Source of the DNA: Echinicola rosea
GTDB lineage: Bacteria; Bacteroidota; Bacteroidia; Cytophagales; Cyclobacteriaceae
Assembly: GCF_005281475.1 (NCBI RefSeq)
Contig: NZ_CP040106.1
Location: 4,368,501-4,432,500 of the forward strand
Direction of reading: 5' to 3'
DNA: 64,000 bases
Numbering within the stretch: position 1 is the stretch's first letter; each line of letters begins with the position of its first letter. Below are positions 17,996 to 26,977 of the stretch, piece by piece. The notes beneath the pieces are model-generated. The model had not been told where the DNA came from and did no database searches. It saw nothing but the letters and a program-made list of their open reading frames with translations. Made by a program: the position numbers and the translations under genes.

Positions 17996-19231
17996 TTATT
18001 TCATTTTATTGATTTCTTTTTTTAGGATTTGGTGGCCCATTTTATCCCTTTTGGTGGTCAGGTATCTTTCATTGTGGGCATTCGGGGTAATTTCCAACGC
18101 CACTGTATCTACAATTTCGAGCCCATAGCCCAACAGACCAGCTCTTTTGGTAGGATTATTGGTCAGCAGCTTGATTTTGGACACGCCCAGATCCCGGAGG
18201 ATTTGTGCGCCTACACCATAGTCTCTTTTGTCCATCGGAAAACCAAGCGCTTGGTTTGCCTGTACGGTGTCCATCCCTTCTTCCTGCAGTTTGTAAGCTT
18301 TTAGTTTATTGATCAGCCCGATTCCACGGCCTTCTTGGTTCATGTAGAGCACCACACCTTTCCCTGCCTGGTTTACCATCTCCATGGCACTGTGCAACTG
18401 CGGGCCACAGTCACACCTGCAAGATCCGAAGATATCACCGGTCACGCAGGAGGAATGTACGCGTACGAGTATCGGCTCTCCTTCCTTCCATTCTCCTTTT
18501 ACCAGAGCCATATGTATTTCATCGGTATTGGTCTGGCGGAACGCAATCAAGTCAAAATCCCCAAATTCTGTAGGCATTTCGACACCAATTTCCCTTTTAA
18601 TAAGAGACTCATTTTTTAGTCGATAGGCGATGAGATCTTTTATGCTGACCAATTTCAGGTCAAAACGCTTGGCCACTTCCACAAGGTCAGGGACCCTAGC
18701 CATGGTGCCGTCATCATTCATGATCTCTACCAACACCCCCGCTGGGTAAAGGCCGGCCAACCTTGACAGATCAATGGCTGCCTCAGTATGTCCCGTCCTT
18801 CTCAATACTCCTCCCCGCTTGGCCTTCAAGGGGAAAATATGACCTGGCTTGCCCAATTCGTCTGGATGGATATCATCATCGATCAGTGCCTTGATCGTCT
18901 TGGCACGGTCGCTGGCCGAAATCCCAGTGGTACAGCCATGCCCGATCAGGTCCACTGATACCGTAAATGGGGTTTCGTAGGTAGCGGTATTCCGGCCTAC
19001 CATCAACTCCAGTCCAAGCTCTTCACATCTGTCTTCTATAATCGGTGCGCAGATCAGTCCACGACCGTGAGTGGCCATAAAATTGATGATCTCAGGAGTT
19101 ACTTTCTCTGCTGCACAGACAAAATCCCCTTCGTTTTCGCGGTCCTCGTCATCAACTACAATGACCACTTCGCCGTTTTTGATCGCTTCTATTGCCTCCT
19201 CGATGGAATCAAGTTTTATTTCTTCAGCCAT
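17996..19231 (-). CDS. ribBA: Bifunctional 3,4-dihydroxy-2-butanone-4-phosphate synthase / GTP cyclohydrolase II
   Basis: 411 residues from the ATG at 19231 (MAEEIKLD); an upstream in-frame TTG at 19252 is less likely. It supplies both starting compounds of riboflavin synthesis. The N-terminal RibB half uses ribulose 5-phosphate and shows the acidic loop [10 protein letters not shown] and the [12 protein letters not shown] segment. The C-terminal RibA half opens GTP, with the zinc site C262, C273, C275 (in [17 protein letters not shown]) and the NQEGRGIGL motif. It is the usual fused form in Bacteroidota. It stands alone between two unrelated genes, and I see no FMN riboswitch upstream. Confidence 0.96.
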   Translation of the reverse strand: MAEEIKLDSIEEAIEAIKNGEVVIVVDDEDRENEGDFVCAAEKVTPEIINFMATHGRGLICAPIIEDRCEELGLELMVGRNTATYETPFTVSVDLIGHGCTTGISASDRAKTIKALIDDDIHPDELGKPGHIFPLKAKRGGVLRRTGHTEAAIDLSRLAGLYPAGVLVEIMNDDGTMARVPDLVEVAKRFDLKLVSIKDLIAYRLKNESLIKREIGVEMPTEFGDFDLIAFRQTNTDEIHMALVKGEWKEGEPILVRVHSSCVTGDIFGSCRCDCGPQLHSAMEMVNQAGKGVVLYMNQEGRGIGLINKLKAYKLQEEGMDTVQANQALGFPMDKRDYGVGAQILRDLGVSKIKLLTNNPTKRAGLLGYGLEIVDTVALEITPNAHNERYLTTKRDKMGHQILKKEINKMK

Positions 19232-19261
19232 AATTTTTTCTTCAATGGTCAATTAGCAGTG

Positions 19262-19269
19262 CAAAAATA
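19262..19269 (-). promoter_or_regulatory. Candidate -7 box for ribBA
   Basis: TATTTTTG on the minus strand fits the Bacteroidota TAnnTTTG consensus and lies 31 nt upstream of the ribBA ATG. No clear -33 TTG is seen. Confidence 0.35.
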
Positions 19270-19314
19270 CACCCTTTATCCTCTAAAACCGAAAATCCCC
19301 TTATTTAGTTTGGT

Positions 19315-21267
19315 TTACCGGGACTTTACGGTTCCTAATTGTTTGTTTATTTCTTTCAAAGATCCGTTGAGGGAAATGAGAACCATCTGAAATTCTGTCA
19401 CTTCCTCCAACTTATTTTGTTCCTCCGCCGACCTGATTTTTTCCATGGTTTCGTCCACCATCTTTTCCAAGACCCTCCGCTTCAATCTTAAAATTTCATT
19501 GAAAGTAGTCTTGGAAAGATCATCCGATTCCCGGTTGGTATAGATCATGTGCTTTTGCTCCCAATTATCCGACATTTCATGTCGCTGGGATATCATGTTG
19601 ATCACCTCTCCCTTGATCTCTTCATCATCCAATTTGATAAAATAATCTGCATCTGGCAGGACGCCTTTCTTCAGGGCACGCTTGTACTCCACAAATAACT
19701 TTTGATAAATAGGAGTCCCAAATGAAACATCTCCCGTCTCTTGGATCAAATATTCACAAACATGCAGGTCATCCGACACTTTCTCAAAACCATAGGTCAC
19801 CAAAAGCCTCATCATTTCCCTCTCCTGCTTTGCCAAAACATCAGCTGAAGACCATTTTGACTTTTGCTCTGGAAGAAAATCCTCGAAAGGAGCCCCTGCA
19901 TCCGGCGGAGGGGGAGCTTGCTGTTTTTCCTTAAAATAGGCATCCTTCTGTCCTTTCAGCAAGATCTTGTTCAGCTCGGCCAGTACGATGTCCTCATCCA
20001 TCTTAAGGAGCCTTGCAGACTCCTTCACATATACCGAGCGAGTGATGGGGTCAGGGATTTTGGCCACACTCTGCACCACTTGGCGTACCGTATCCGCCCG
20101 CTTGATCGGATCATGTGCCGCCTCCTCGGCATACAACTCGATCTTAAACGCGATAAAGTCCCGCGCATGGTCATGAAGATATTGCTGAAAAGCCTCTGAA
20201 CCTACCTTGCGGGAATAGCTGTCCGGATCGTCTCCCTCAGGAAACACCACTGCTTTCACATTCAAGCCGCCTTCCAAGAGCATATCAATCCCCCGAAGGG
20301 AGGCCTTGATACCTGCCGCATCCCCATCATACAGCACGGTGACATTGTCCGTAAACCGCTTAATCAGCTTGATCTGGTTTTCGGTAAGGGACGTACCTGA
20401 GGAAGCCACCACATTCTCAATGCCCGAAAGGTGCATGGAGATCACATCTGTGTAGCCTTCCACCAAATAGCAATTGTCCTGGCTTCGAATGGCCTGTTTG
20501 GCTTGATAGATTCCGTACAGCACATCACTTTTATGGTAAATGGCTGTCTCCGGAGAGTTGATGTATTTGGGCTGCTTTTTGTCATTGGTGAGGATACGTG
20601 CACCAAAGGCTATGGGCTTACCGGCCAAGTTGTGGATCGTAAACACCACCCTGCCACGAAAACGGTCGTATTTCCGGGAAGGATCCCCTTCTTTCTGTAG
20701 GATCAGCCCGCCTTTCAGCAAAATGTCATCCGAATGCCCCGCCTTGTTTGCGGCATGATGCAGGTGGTCCCAGCTGTCCATGGCATACCCCAGATCAAAC
20801 TTCTCTATGGTGGACAAATTAAAGCCTCTTTCCTTAAAATAGCTCAGCCCTACGGATTTGCCTTCTTCGGAATCCAACAGGTTTTTGGAAAAATGGTCCT
20901 TGGCAAATCCCTGGACGATATAGAGGCTTTCACGCTCGTTATAGGCTTGGACTTCCTCCGGTGTAGCGGCTTTTTCCTCCTCGATCTCAATGCCGTATTT
21001 CTGGGCTAGGTGCTTTATGGCTTCGTTAAAGCCGATTCCTTCGATATCCATCACAAACTTCAATGCATCACCCGCAGCACCACAGCCAAAGCATTTGTAA
21101 ATTTGCTTGGCAGGAGATACCGAAAAAGAGGGTGATTTTTCGTTGTGGAAGGGACAGCACGCCCAGAGGTTTTGGCCTTTTTTCTTTAACGACACGTAGT
21201 CATTGACCACCTCCTCAATATCTACTCGCTCCTTTACTTTTTCTGTCGTTATATTACTTAATCCCAT
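19315..21267 (-). CDS. dnaG: DNA primase DnaG
   Basis: 650 residues. It makes RNA primers at the replication fork. The N-terminal CHC2 zinc domain has ligands C38, H41, C59 and C62 (CPFHNEKSPSF and KCFGCG). The TOPRIM catalytic core has E270 (LVEGYTD), the metal-binding D314 and D316 (YDGDAAG) and the DPDSY motif near 348. The C-terminal part (about 450-650) is helical and corresponds to the helicase-interacting region. It is not next to rpoD or rpsU here; it sits alone, transcribed towards ribBA. Confidence 0.97.
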   Translation of the reverse strand: MGLSNITTEKVKERVDIEEVVNDYVSLKKKGQNLWACCPFHNEKSPSFSVSPAKQIYKCFGCGAAGDALKFVMDIEGIGFNEAIKHLAQKYGIEIEEEKAATPEEVQAYNERESLYIVQGFAKDHFSKNLLDSEEGKSVGLSYFKERGFNLSTIEKFDLGYAMDSWDHLHHAANKAGHSDDILLKGGLILQKEGDPSRKYDRFRGRVVFTIHNLAGKPIAFGARILTNDKKQPKYINSPETAIYHKSDVLYGIYQAKQAIRSQDNCYLVEGYTDVISMHLSGIENVVASSGTSLTENQIKLIKRFTDNVTVLYDGDAAGIKASLRGIDMLLEGGLNVKAVVFPEGDDPDSYSRKVGSEAFQQYLHDHARDFIAFKIELYAEEAAHDPIKRADTVRQVVQSVAKIPDPITRSVYVKESARLLKMDEDIVLAELNKILLKGQKDAYFKEKQQAPPPPDAGAPFEDFLPEQKSKWSSADVLAKQEREMMRLLVTYGFEKVSDDLHVCEYLIQETGDVSFGTPIYQKLFVEYKRALKKGVLPDADYFIKLDDEEIKGEVINMISQRHEMSDNWEQKHMIYTNRESDDLSKTTFNEILRLKRRVLEKMVDETMEKIRSAEEQNKLEEVTEFQMVLISLNGSLKEINKQLGTVKSR

Positions 21268-21286
21268 GATGAATCCTTAATAAATC

Positions 21287-21294
21287 CAAAGATA
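21287..21294 (-). promoter_or_regulatory. Candidate -7 box for dnaG
   Basis: TATCTTTG on the minus strand, an exact TAnnTTTG match 20 nt upstream of the dnaG ATG. No clear -33 element is visible. Confidence 0.4.
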
Positions 21295-21511
21295 GAAAAG
21301 TCCTCTGAAACTTCCTTGGTGTCCTACACTTCTAAAAAGAAACTATTCCTTTCCAAACGAGGTTGTATGGGCAGCGGATCGTTGGCCAACTAACTGTGAA
21401 CTTAGTAAGGTGCTGCTCGACTGAGCAAATCCCCTATTTCGCCGATAATTGGACACAATAATTTTAATTCGTATCAATAAGCACTAACTTGCGCAAAATT
21501 TACCCATCGTA

Positions 21512-22606
21512 ATGATCATTAGTAAAGAAAAGGTACTTAAAGCCCTCTCCACTGTAGAAGACCCTGATCTAAAAAAAGATCTGGTCACCCTTGGCATGAT
21601 CCAAGATGTGGTGGCAGAAGGAAATAAATTGAGTTTTAAGGTAGTACTCACCACTCCAGCTTGTCCGCTCAAGGAACTGATCAAAAACAATTGTGAAGAA
21701 GCCTTGGTCAAGGAGTTTGGAGAGGAACTGGAATTGGATATCACCATGACTTCCAATGTCACCACCGCTAGAGACAATGCTCCCTTGCTTCCCAAAGTTA
21801 AGAACATCATCGCCATCGCATCGGGCAAGGGCGGCGTGGGCAAATCCACCTGCTCTGCCAACCTCGCCGTGGCCCTTGCCAAGACCGGTGCCAAAGTAGG
21901 CTTGGTAGATGCGGATATTTCAGGACCTTCCATTCCGGTCATGTTTAACGTCGAAGGAGAACAGCCGCCCGTAAAACAGGAAAACGGCAAGAACATCATC
22001 ATCCCTATCGAGCAATATGGGGTAAAGCTGATGTCCATTGGTTTTCTGACCCCAGCCGATAGTGCGGTGGTCTGGAGAGGCCCCATGGCCAGTTCGGCAT
22101 TGAAGCAATTCATCGGCGATGTGGAGTGGGGTGAACTGGACTATCTGCTGATTGACCTACCTCCAGGCACCTCTGATATCCACCTTACCATGGTGCAGAC
22201 GGTACCTGTAACAGGGGCTATCATCGTGACCACTCCACAAAAAGTGGCATTGGCAGATGCGACCAAAGGTTTGTCCATGTTCAAGCAACCCCAAATAAAC
22301 GTTCCCGTTTTAGGTGTTGTGGAAAATATGGCTTATTTTACACCTGAAGAGTTGCCGGACAATAAATACTATCTTTTCGGTAAAGAAGGTGGTCAGCGGT
22401 TGGCCAGAAAGCACGAAGTTCCTTTCTTAGGAGAAATCCCAATCGTACAAAGCATCCGGGAAAGTGGCGATACAGGCTATCCCGCCGTGCTTAAAGAAGG
22501 CATCACGGAGAAGGCATTTTCCGATCTTGCCGAGGCAATGGCAAGGCAGATCGCCATCAGAAATGCAGAAAAAAGTAAAACCAAGGTAGTACAGGTTAAT
22601 ACCTAA
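21512..22606 (+). CDS. mrp: Mrp/NBP35-family Fe-S cluster carrier ATPase
   Basis: 364 residues. The N-terminal MIP18/DUF59 domain (about 1-85, with the TTPACPLKE motif) is followed by a deviant Walker A P-loop ATPase, SGKGGVGKST at about 104-113, and the LIDLPPGTSD Walker B segment. Proteins of this family bind and transfer [4Fe-4S] clusters to apo-enzymes. The CxxC pair found near the C terminus of many homologues is replaced by AYFTPEELPDNKYY, with no cysteines; this may be usual in the phylum. A NifU-domain scaffold follows 8 nt later, supporting a joint role in Fe-S assembly. Confidence 0.95.
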   Translation: MIISKEKVLKALSTVEDPDLKKDLVTLGMIQDVVAEGNKLSFKVVLTTPACPLKELIKNNCEEALVKEFGEELELDITMTSNVTTARDNAPLLPKVKNIIAIASGKGGVGKSTCSANLAVALAKTGAKVGLVDADISGPSIPVMFNVEGEQPPVKQENGKNIIIPIEQYGVKLMSIGFLTPADSAVVWRGPMASSALKQFIGDVEWGELDYLLIDLPPGTSDIHLTMVQTVPVTGAIIVTTPQKVALADATKGLSMFKQPQINVPVLGVVENMAYFTPEELPDNKYYLFGKEGGQRLARKHEVPFLGEIPIVQSIRESGDTGYPAVLKEGITEKAFSDLAEAMARQIAIRNAEKSKTKVVQVNT

Positions 22607-22614
22607 ATAACATA

Positions 22615-22866
22615 ATGGATACAGAACTAATCGAAAAAATAGAAAATGCATTGGACACCATTCGTCCTTACTTGGAAGCAGATGGCGGAAATGTAAAAAT
22701 TGTTGACCTCACCGATGAGATGGTTTTGCAGCTGGAGTTGACAGGAACATGCAGTTCGTGCCCGATGTCCACAATGACCTTGAAGGCCGGTGTGGAAGAA
22801 GCGGTCAAAAAGGCCATTCCTGAAATCAGCAAAGTAGAAGCCATCAACATTTCCGTTTCGGAATAA
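22615..22866 (+). CDS. NifU C-terminal-domain Fe-S scaffold protein
   Basis: 83 residues, equal to one NifU C-terminal (Nfu) domain. It is expected to hold a [4Fe-4S] cluster between two subunits via C46 and C49 in GTCSSCPMS. The segment RPYLEADGGNVKIV is the family signature. It is tightly coupled to the upstream Mrp ATPase and probably co-transcribed; the M43 protease starts 22 nt downstream. Confidence 0.93.
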   Translation: MDTELIEKIENALDTIRPYLEADGGNVKIVDLTDEMVLQLELTGTCSSCPMSTMTLKAGVEEAVKKAIPEISKVEAINISVSE

Positions 22867-22888
22867 ACAGCAAAGTATTTAAGCATTA

Positions 22889-25800
22889 ATGAAAAGGATA
22901 TTACTGATTTTAAGGATAGAGTTAGTACTATCCTTTTTGTTATTTTTAGATTGTACAACACTTTTTGCGCAGCAAACGCTTACCCCTGCAGTCCATAACG
23001 GCAACCAATTCCCCATTGAGAAATGTGCAGCTCCTTTAGTGGAACAAAAGCAAATGGAAGCCTTGGGGATTTTTGGTTCGAAGGAATATTTTGAGGCTTG
23101 GATGGAAGACAAAATCCAAGACCGCAAAAGTGCCAACCTGAGAACGACAATGGATGAGGTTCGGGTCATTCCTGTAGTCGTGCACGTGATCCATAATGGA
23201 GAACCGCTCGGCCAAGGTGCCAATATCCCCCAATCACAAATAGAGGCCCAAATCCGCATCCTCAACGAAGACTACAGCCGCACCAATGCCGATGCGGCCA
23301 ATACACTGGCGGCATTCCAACCTGTAGCTGCCAATGCCAATATTCAGTTTGTACTGGCCAAGCAGGATCCTAGAGGGCTGCCTACAGATGGGATTAATCG
23401 GGTACAGGGAAATCAAAGTTTTTACGAACAATCAGACCCGATTAAGTTAAGTCAAGAATCTTATTGGGATTCTGAGGATTATCTAAATATCTGGGTAGCC
23501 ACACTTGAAACCAATCATTTAGGTTGGGCTTCATTTCCAATATCAGACCTAAGTGGACTAGACTTCCCCCCTACTGCCAAAGAAACGGATGGTGTGACCA
23601 TTGATTATCGATATTTTGGGGAAGGAGGCAATACTGTAACCGCTTCTGCCGGCAGGACAGCAACTCATGAGGTAGGCCATTTCTTTGGCTTGAGGCATAT
23701 TTGGGGCGATGGCGGCTGTGAAGTAGATGACTTCGTCAACGATACACCTGACCAAAATGGCTCAAACAGCAGCTGCCAAACCAACCGGACCACCTGTGGC
23801 AGCTTGGACATGATCCAAAATTATATGGATTATACCCCTGATGCCTGCATGAACCTTTTTACCCAAGGCCAACTGGAACGTATGAATGTCGTCTTGGCCA
23901 ATAGTCCACGGCGGGTTTCCCTGGTCAATGGACGCGCCACACAAGCCCCTCAGGTCGTCGCCCATGACCTGGCACTGGAGACGATCATTGCCCCAAAAGA
24001 CTATATCTGCTCCACTGCCGTTACTCCCCAGGTCAGTGTATATAATGCCGGCACAGATCAGCTAACAGGGGCTGAGCTGACCATTAGCCTCAACGGCCAG
24101 TTACTAGAACAGAAGTCGTTTACCTTTAGCCTCAATCAAGGAGATGACACGACCTTGGCATTTGATCCAATACAAGTGGCCAATACAGGGAACAACTTTG
24201 AAGTCAATATCATTGGGGTCAATGGCGGTACTGATGAGAACTCGGCCAATAATACGCTTTCCACTTCCCCCGCCATACAGCCTAACCTCTCCTTGCCATA
24301 CACCTATTCACCTGAGGATTTCAACGATGTATGGACCGTAAAAAATGAGGACGAGGCACTTACTTGGGAAACGCTGAACTTGACCTTGGATGGCCAGCCG
24401 GTAAACGCCGTAGGGTTGAATTTTTACAATTATGAAACCAGCGGTGCGACCGACCACCTGATTTCGCCACAGATCAACCTCACCCAATTCCCCAATGCCC
24501 AACTGGTCTTCGACATGGCCTATGCACGCTATCCGCAAAATGGACTGGATGACCAGCTGATCATTGGAATCTCCACCGATTGTGGGAATACCTTTGACCT
24601 GATCAATCCTCCTTATCAGAAATCCCAAGAAAGCCTGGAAACAGCCAGCGCTTCAACGGCCGAATTCATACCGAACACCCAAAGCGATTTCCGTACCGAA
24701 GTAGTGGACCTCAGTCCATATGCCGGCGAAGGCAATGTCCGAATAGCATTTATCACCATCAATGGTTTCGGTAACAACCTGTTTATCAAAGATATTAGGA
24801 TCAACGCAGCACAGGAGACAAATTATAGCTTCAGCATCGATGAACTCGTAAGCCCTTCCCCATTGCCAGATGGGAATCAAGAAAGCGATGTGGTCCGCTT
24901 GACCAACACAGGTGAACTGACCATCAATACCATATTGGCAGATCGCGTGCTAAACGGCTTTGCTCAGAGCACCATAACCTTGACGGACATGGACATTGCT
25001 CCTGATGAGCAAGTAAATATCGAACTGCCTTCTTTGCTTACTGATGAGCTGAATGGAGTAGAATATCGCCTCCATTCTCCAAACTATGACCAGAACCCCA
25101 CTACTGCCCAGCAGATCAATCGCTACTTCTACCAAGATGCCGCATCGGTTGAGGTTCCTTGGAGGCAATATTTTGATGGTTTGCTCCAGCTGGATCCCTG
25201 GATTACTGTCAATCCGGAAAACGGTCAGCCTGCTTGGGAAGTGATCACCAAAGAAGGTGCTCAAAACGACAACTTAGCTGTCCTTCAAGGCCAATCTTCT
25301 GGCAATTCATATTGGCTGGGATCACCGCTGATGGACTTGAGCAATACCAGCCAGGCCAGTATTTTCTTTGACCGTGCGGCCAGTGGGATGACCAATAATA
25401 CTCGATTAAAAGTAATGCTGAGCTTGGACGGTGGCCAGACTTTTGAGCATCAAGTGGCGGTCTATGAAGGGGAAACCTTGAACACCATTACCGGTGACAG
25501 CCCCATAAATCCTAATACGCCAAGTGAATTTGTCAAGGAATTTATAAACTTATCAGATTATACGGGTGAGGGAAGCCAGAACATCAGAATTGCTTTTGTA
25601 GTAGAAAATGGTACGGCTGAAACCAACCCTATTTATCTCGACAACATCGAATTGTTCCTTTCGGATGATCCCGACCCGGTCTATCCTACAAATGGAGATG
25701 CCATCCTGTATCCTAACCCAACCACGGATATATTTAGCTTGGTATTCAACCTAGCGCGACAAGAAGATGTCAGGATACAAGTCATAAGTACCAGCGGGCA

Positions 25801-25939
25801 AGTAGCCCATGATGTAATTTATCCTGGCACGCTAAACCAAACGTATCATTTCAGCACGGAGCTTTTTTCCCGAGGGATTTTCATCATCAAAATCCAGAGC
25901 GAAACCCTATCAATCACCAAAAGACTGATCATTCAGTAG
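22889..25939 (+). CDS. Secreted M43-family (pappalysin-like) zinc metalloprotease with T9SS type A sorting domain
   Basis: 1016 residues. A signal peptide (about 1-27) and propeptide precede a catalytic domain with the extended zinc motif HEVGHFFGLRH (His260, His264, His270) and the Met-turn region NYMDYTPDACMNLFT. Beta-sandwich, CARDB-like and jelly-roll domains follow; two similar modules contain LAVLQGQSSGNSYWLGSPL-like and NVRIAFITINGFGNN-like strands. The last 75 or so residues (ILYPNPTTDIF to the end, KRLIIQ) are a T9SS type A sorting domain that directs export and surface attachment. It probably degrades extracellular protein. It follows the Fe-S genes by 22 nt, perhaps by chance. Confidence 0.93.
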   Translation: MKRILLILRIELVLSFLLFLDCTTLFAQQTLTPAVHNGNQFPIEKCAAPLVEQKQMEALGIFGSKEYFEAWMEDKIQDRKSANLRTTMDEVRVIPVVVHVIHNGEPLGQGANIPQSQIEAQIRILNEDYSRTNADAANTLAAFQPVAANANIQFVLAKQDPRGLPTDGINRVQGNQSFYEQSDPIKLSQESYWDSEDYLNIWVATLETNHLGWASFPISDLSGLDFPPTAKETDGVTIDYRYFGEGGNTVTASAGRTATHEVGHFFGLRHIWGDGGCEVDDFVNDTPDQNGSNSSCQTNRTTCGSLDMIQNYMDYTPDACMNLFTQGQLERMNVVLANSPRRVSLVNGRATQAPQVVAHDLALETIIAPKDYICSTAVTPQVSVYNAGTDQLTGAELTISLNGQLLEQKSFTFSLNQGDDTTLAFDPIQVANTGNNFEVNIIGVNGGTDENSANNTLSTSPAIQPNLSLPYTYSPEDFNDVWTVKNEDEALTWETLNLTLDGQPVNAVGLNFYNYETSGATDHLISPQINLTQFPNAQLVFDMAYARYPQNGLDDQLIIGISTDCGNTFDLINPPYQKSQESLETASASTAEFIPNTQSDFRTEVVDLSPYAGEGNVRIAFITINGFGNNLFIKDIRINAAQETNYSFSIDELVSPSPLPDGNQESDVVRLTNTGELTINTILADRVLNGFAQSTITLTDMDIAPDEQVNIELPSLLTDELNGVEYRLHSPNYDQNPTTAQQINRYFYQDAASVEVPWRQYFDGLLQLDPWITVNPENGQPAWEVITKEGAQNDNLAVLQGQSSGNSYWLGSPLMDLSNTSQASIFFDRAASGMTNNTRLKVMLSLDGGQTFEHQVAVYEGETLNTITGDSPINPNTPSEFVKEFINLSDYTGEGSQNIRIAFVVENGTAETNPIYLDNIELFLSDDPDPVYPTNGDAILYPNPTTDIFSLVFNLARQEDVRIQVISTSGQVAHDVIYPGTLNQTYHFSTELFSRGIFIIKIQSETLSITKRLIIQ

Positions 25940-26003
25940 ATGGATAGTATTGAGATGTGGGTTTTGAGACAATTTCAGTCCTTGCAGGTGGGGCTGCTGA
26001 GAT

Positions 26004-26026
26004 GTGCTGGGTCTTAGCCCCAGCAC
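26004..26026. repeat. Short hairpin repeat, copy 1
   Basis: GTGCTGGG/CCCAGCAC stem, 7-nt loop, within a stretch TGTGCTGGGTC..AGCCCCAGCACTGGCAA also present at 30741. A second palindrome follows at about 26039-26085 (AGTAG..CTACT arms). It lies between the M43 protease and the PASTA protein and could act as a terminator, although it has no T-run. Confidence 0.5.
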
Positions 26027-26200
26027 TGGCAAAAATGAAGTAGTCGTGGGTGTCCCTCGGTTACGCTAAGGAACCACTGCTACTTGATCCATTTCTGGCA
26101 CGCTTATTATGGTATAGAAAACTATTTATGGAAAAAATCATTCCGTGAAGCAAAAATTAAATTTACCTTTACAGAGGAATAAAAAATAAGATAATCGTCA

Positions 26201-26977
26201 ATGAGCAACTTTAAGCAAGGTTCCAAGAGAGTACTTATTCATCTCGCAGTGATACTGGCACTGTTATTTACTGTCCTATTTGTCTTTTTTCAGGTTTACT
26301 TGCCCAACTATACCAATCATGGGGAAACGGTTACGGTGCCCGATTTGGAAAATTTTGATTACAGTGAAATCGAAAGTTATTTGAAAGCACGTGATCTCCG
26401 TTACGAAATCACGCTTGACAGTGGATTTGAAGCCAATGCCAAGCCACTAACTGTCCTAAAACAAAATCCACGCCCCGGCGCAAAAGTCAAACAAGGCAGA
26501 AAAGTTTACATCACACTCAATGCTGAGAATGCTCCTTTGATTAAAATGCCTAACTTAGTAAACAGCCCAATTAAGAATGCCCAAGAGATCCTTTCTAATT
26601 ATGGATTGATTAGAGGAGAGATTATCTACGTGCCAGACATTGGTCGAAATGTGGTGCTTGAGCAGAAATTTCATGGAAGATCAATTAAGGAAGGCTTCGA
26701 AATACCCAAGGGCTCACAGATTGATTTGGTCGTTGGCGATGGACTGGGCAAGCAAAGCCTGGCCATTCCTAACCTCATCGGTATGGAGGAAGAAGAAGCA
26801 GAGTTTTTGATCGTGGGCTCTGGCCTACGCATGGGCAGGGTGAATTTTGTCACGACGGATACTGTTCCCAAAGGAACCATTGTCAAGCAGCTTCCACCTT
26901 CTGGCATAGAAGCCAAAACAGGAGAATTGGTTGACCTGTGGGTTTCCGAACTCGGAGCAATTGAGAATGATTTTTAA
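26201..26977 (+). CDS. Membrane-anchored PASTA-domain protein
   Basis: 258 residues. One N-terminal membrane segment (about 11-33) anchors three extracytoplasmic PASTA domains (about 40-108, 110-180 and 182-252), each with the typical VPDLENFDYSEIESYLKARDL-type start and KVKQGRKVYITLN-type end. PASTA domains bind muropeptides or lipid II in cell-wall kinases and PBPs, but there is no kinase or transpeptidase domain here. In related genomes such proteins lie near cell-wall or pseudouridine-synthase genes. The T9SS cargo gene starts on the very next base, so they are translationally linked. Confidence 0.9.
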   Translation: MSNFKQGSKRVLIHLAVILALLFTVLFVFFQVYLPNYTNHGETVTVPDLENFDYSEIESYLKARDLRYEITLDSGFEANAKPLTVLKQNPRPGAKVKQGRKVYITLNAENAPLIKMPNLVNSPIKNAQEILSNYGLIRGEIIYVPDIGRNVVLEQKFHGRSIKEGFEIPKGSQIDLVVGDGLGKQSLAIPNLIGMEEEEAEFLIVGSGLRMGRVNFVTTDTVPKGTIVKQLPPSGIEAKTGELVDLWVSELGAIENDF

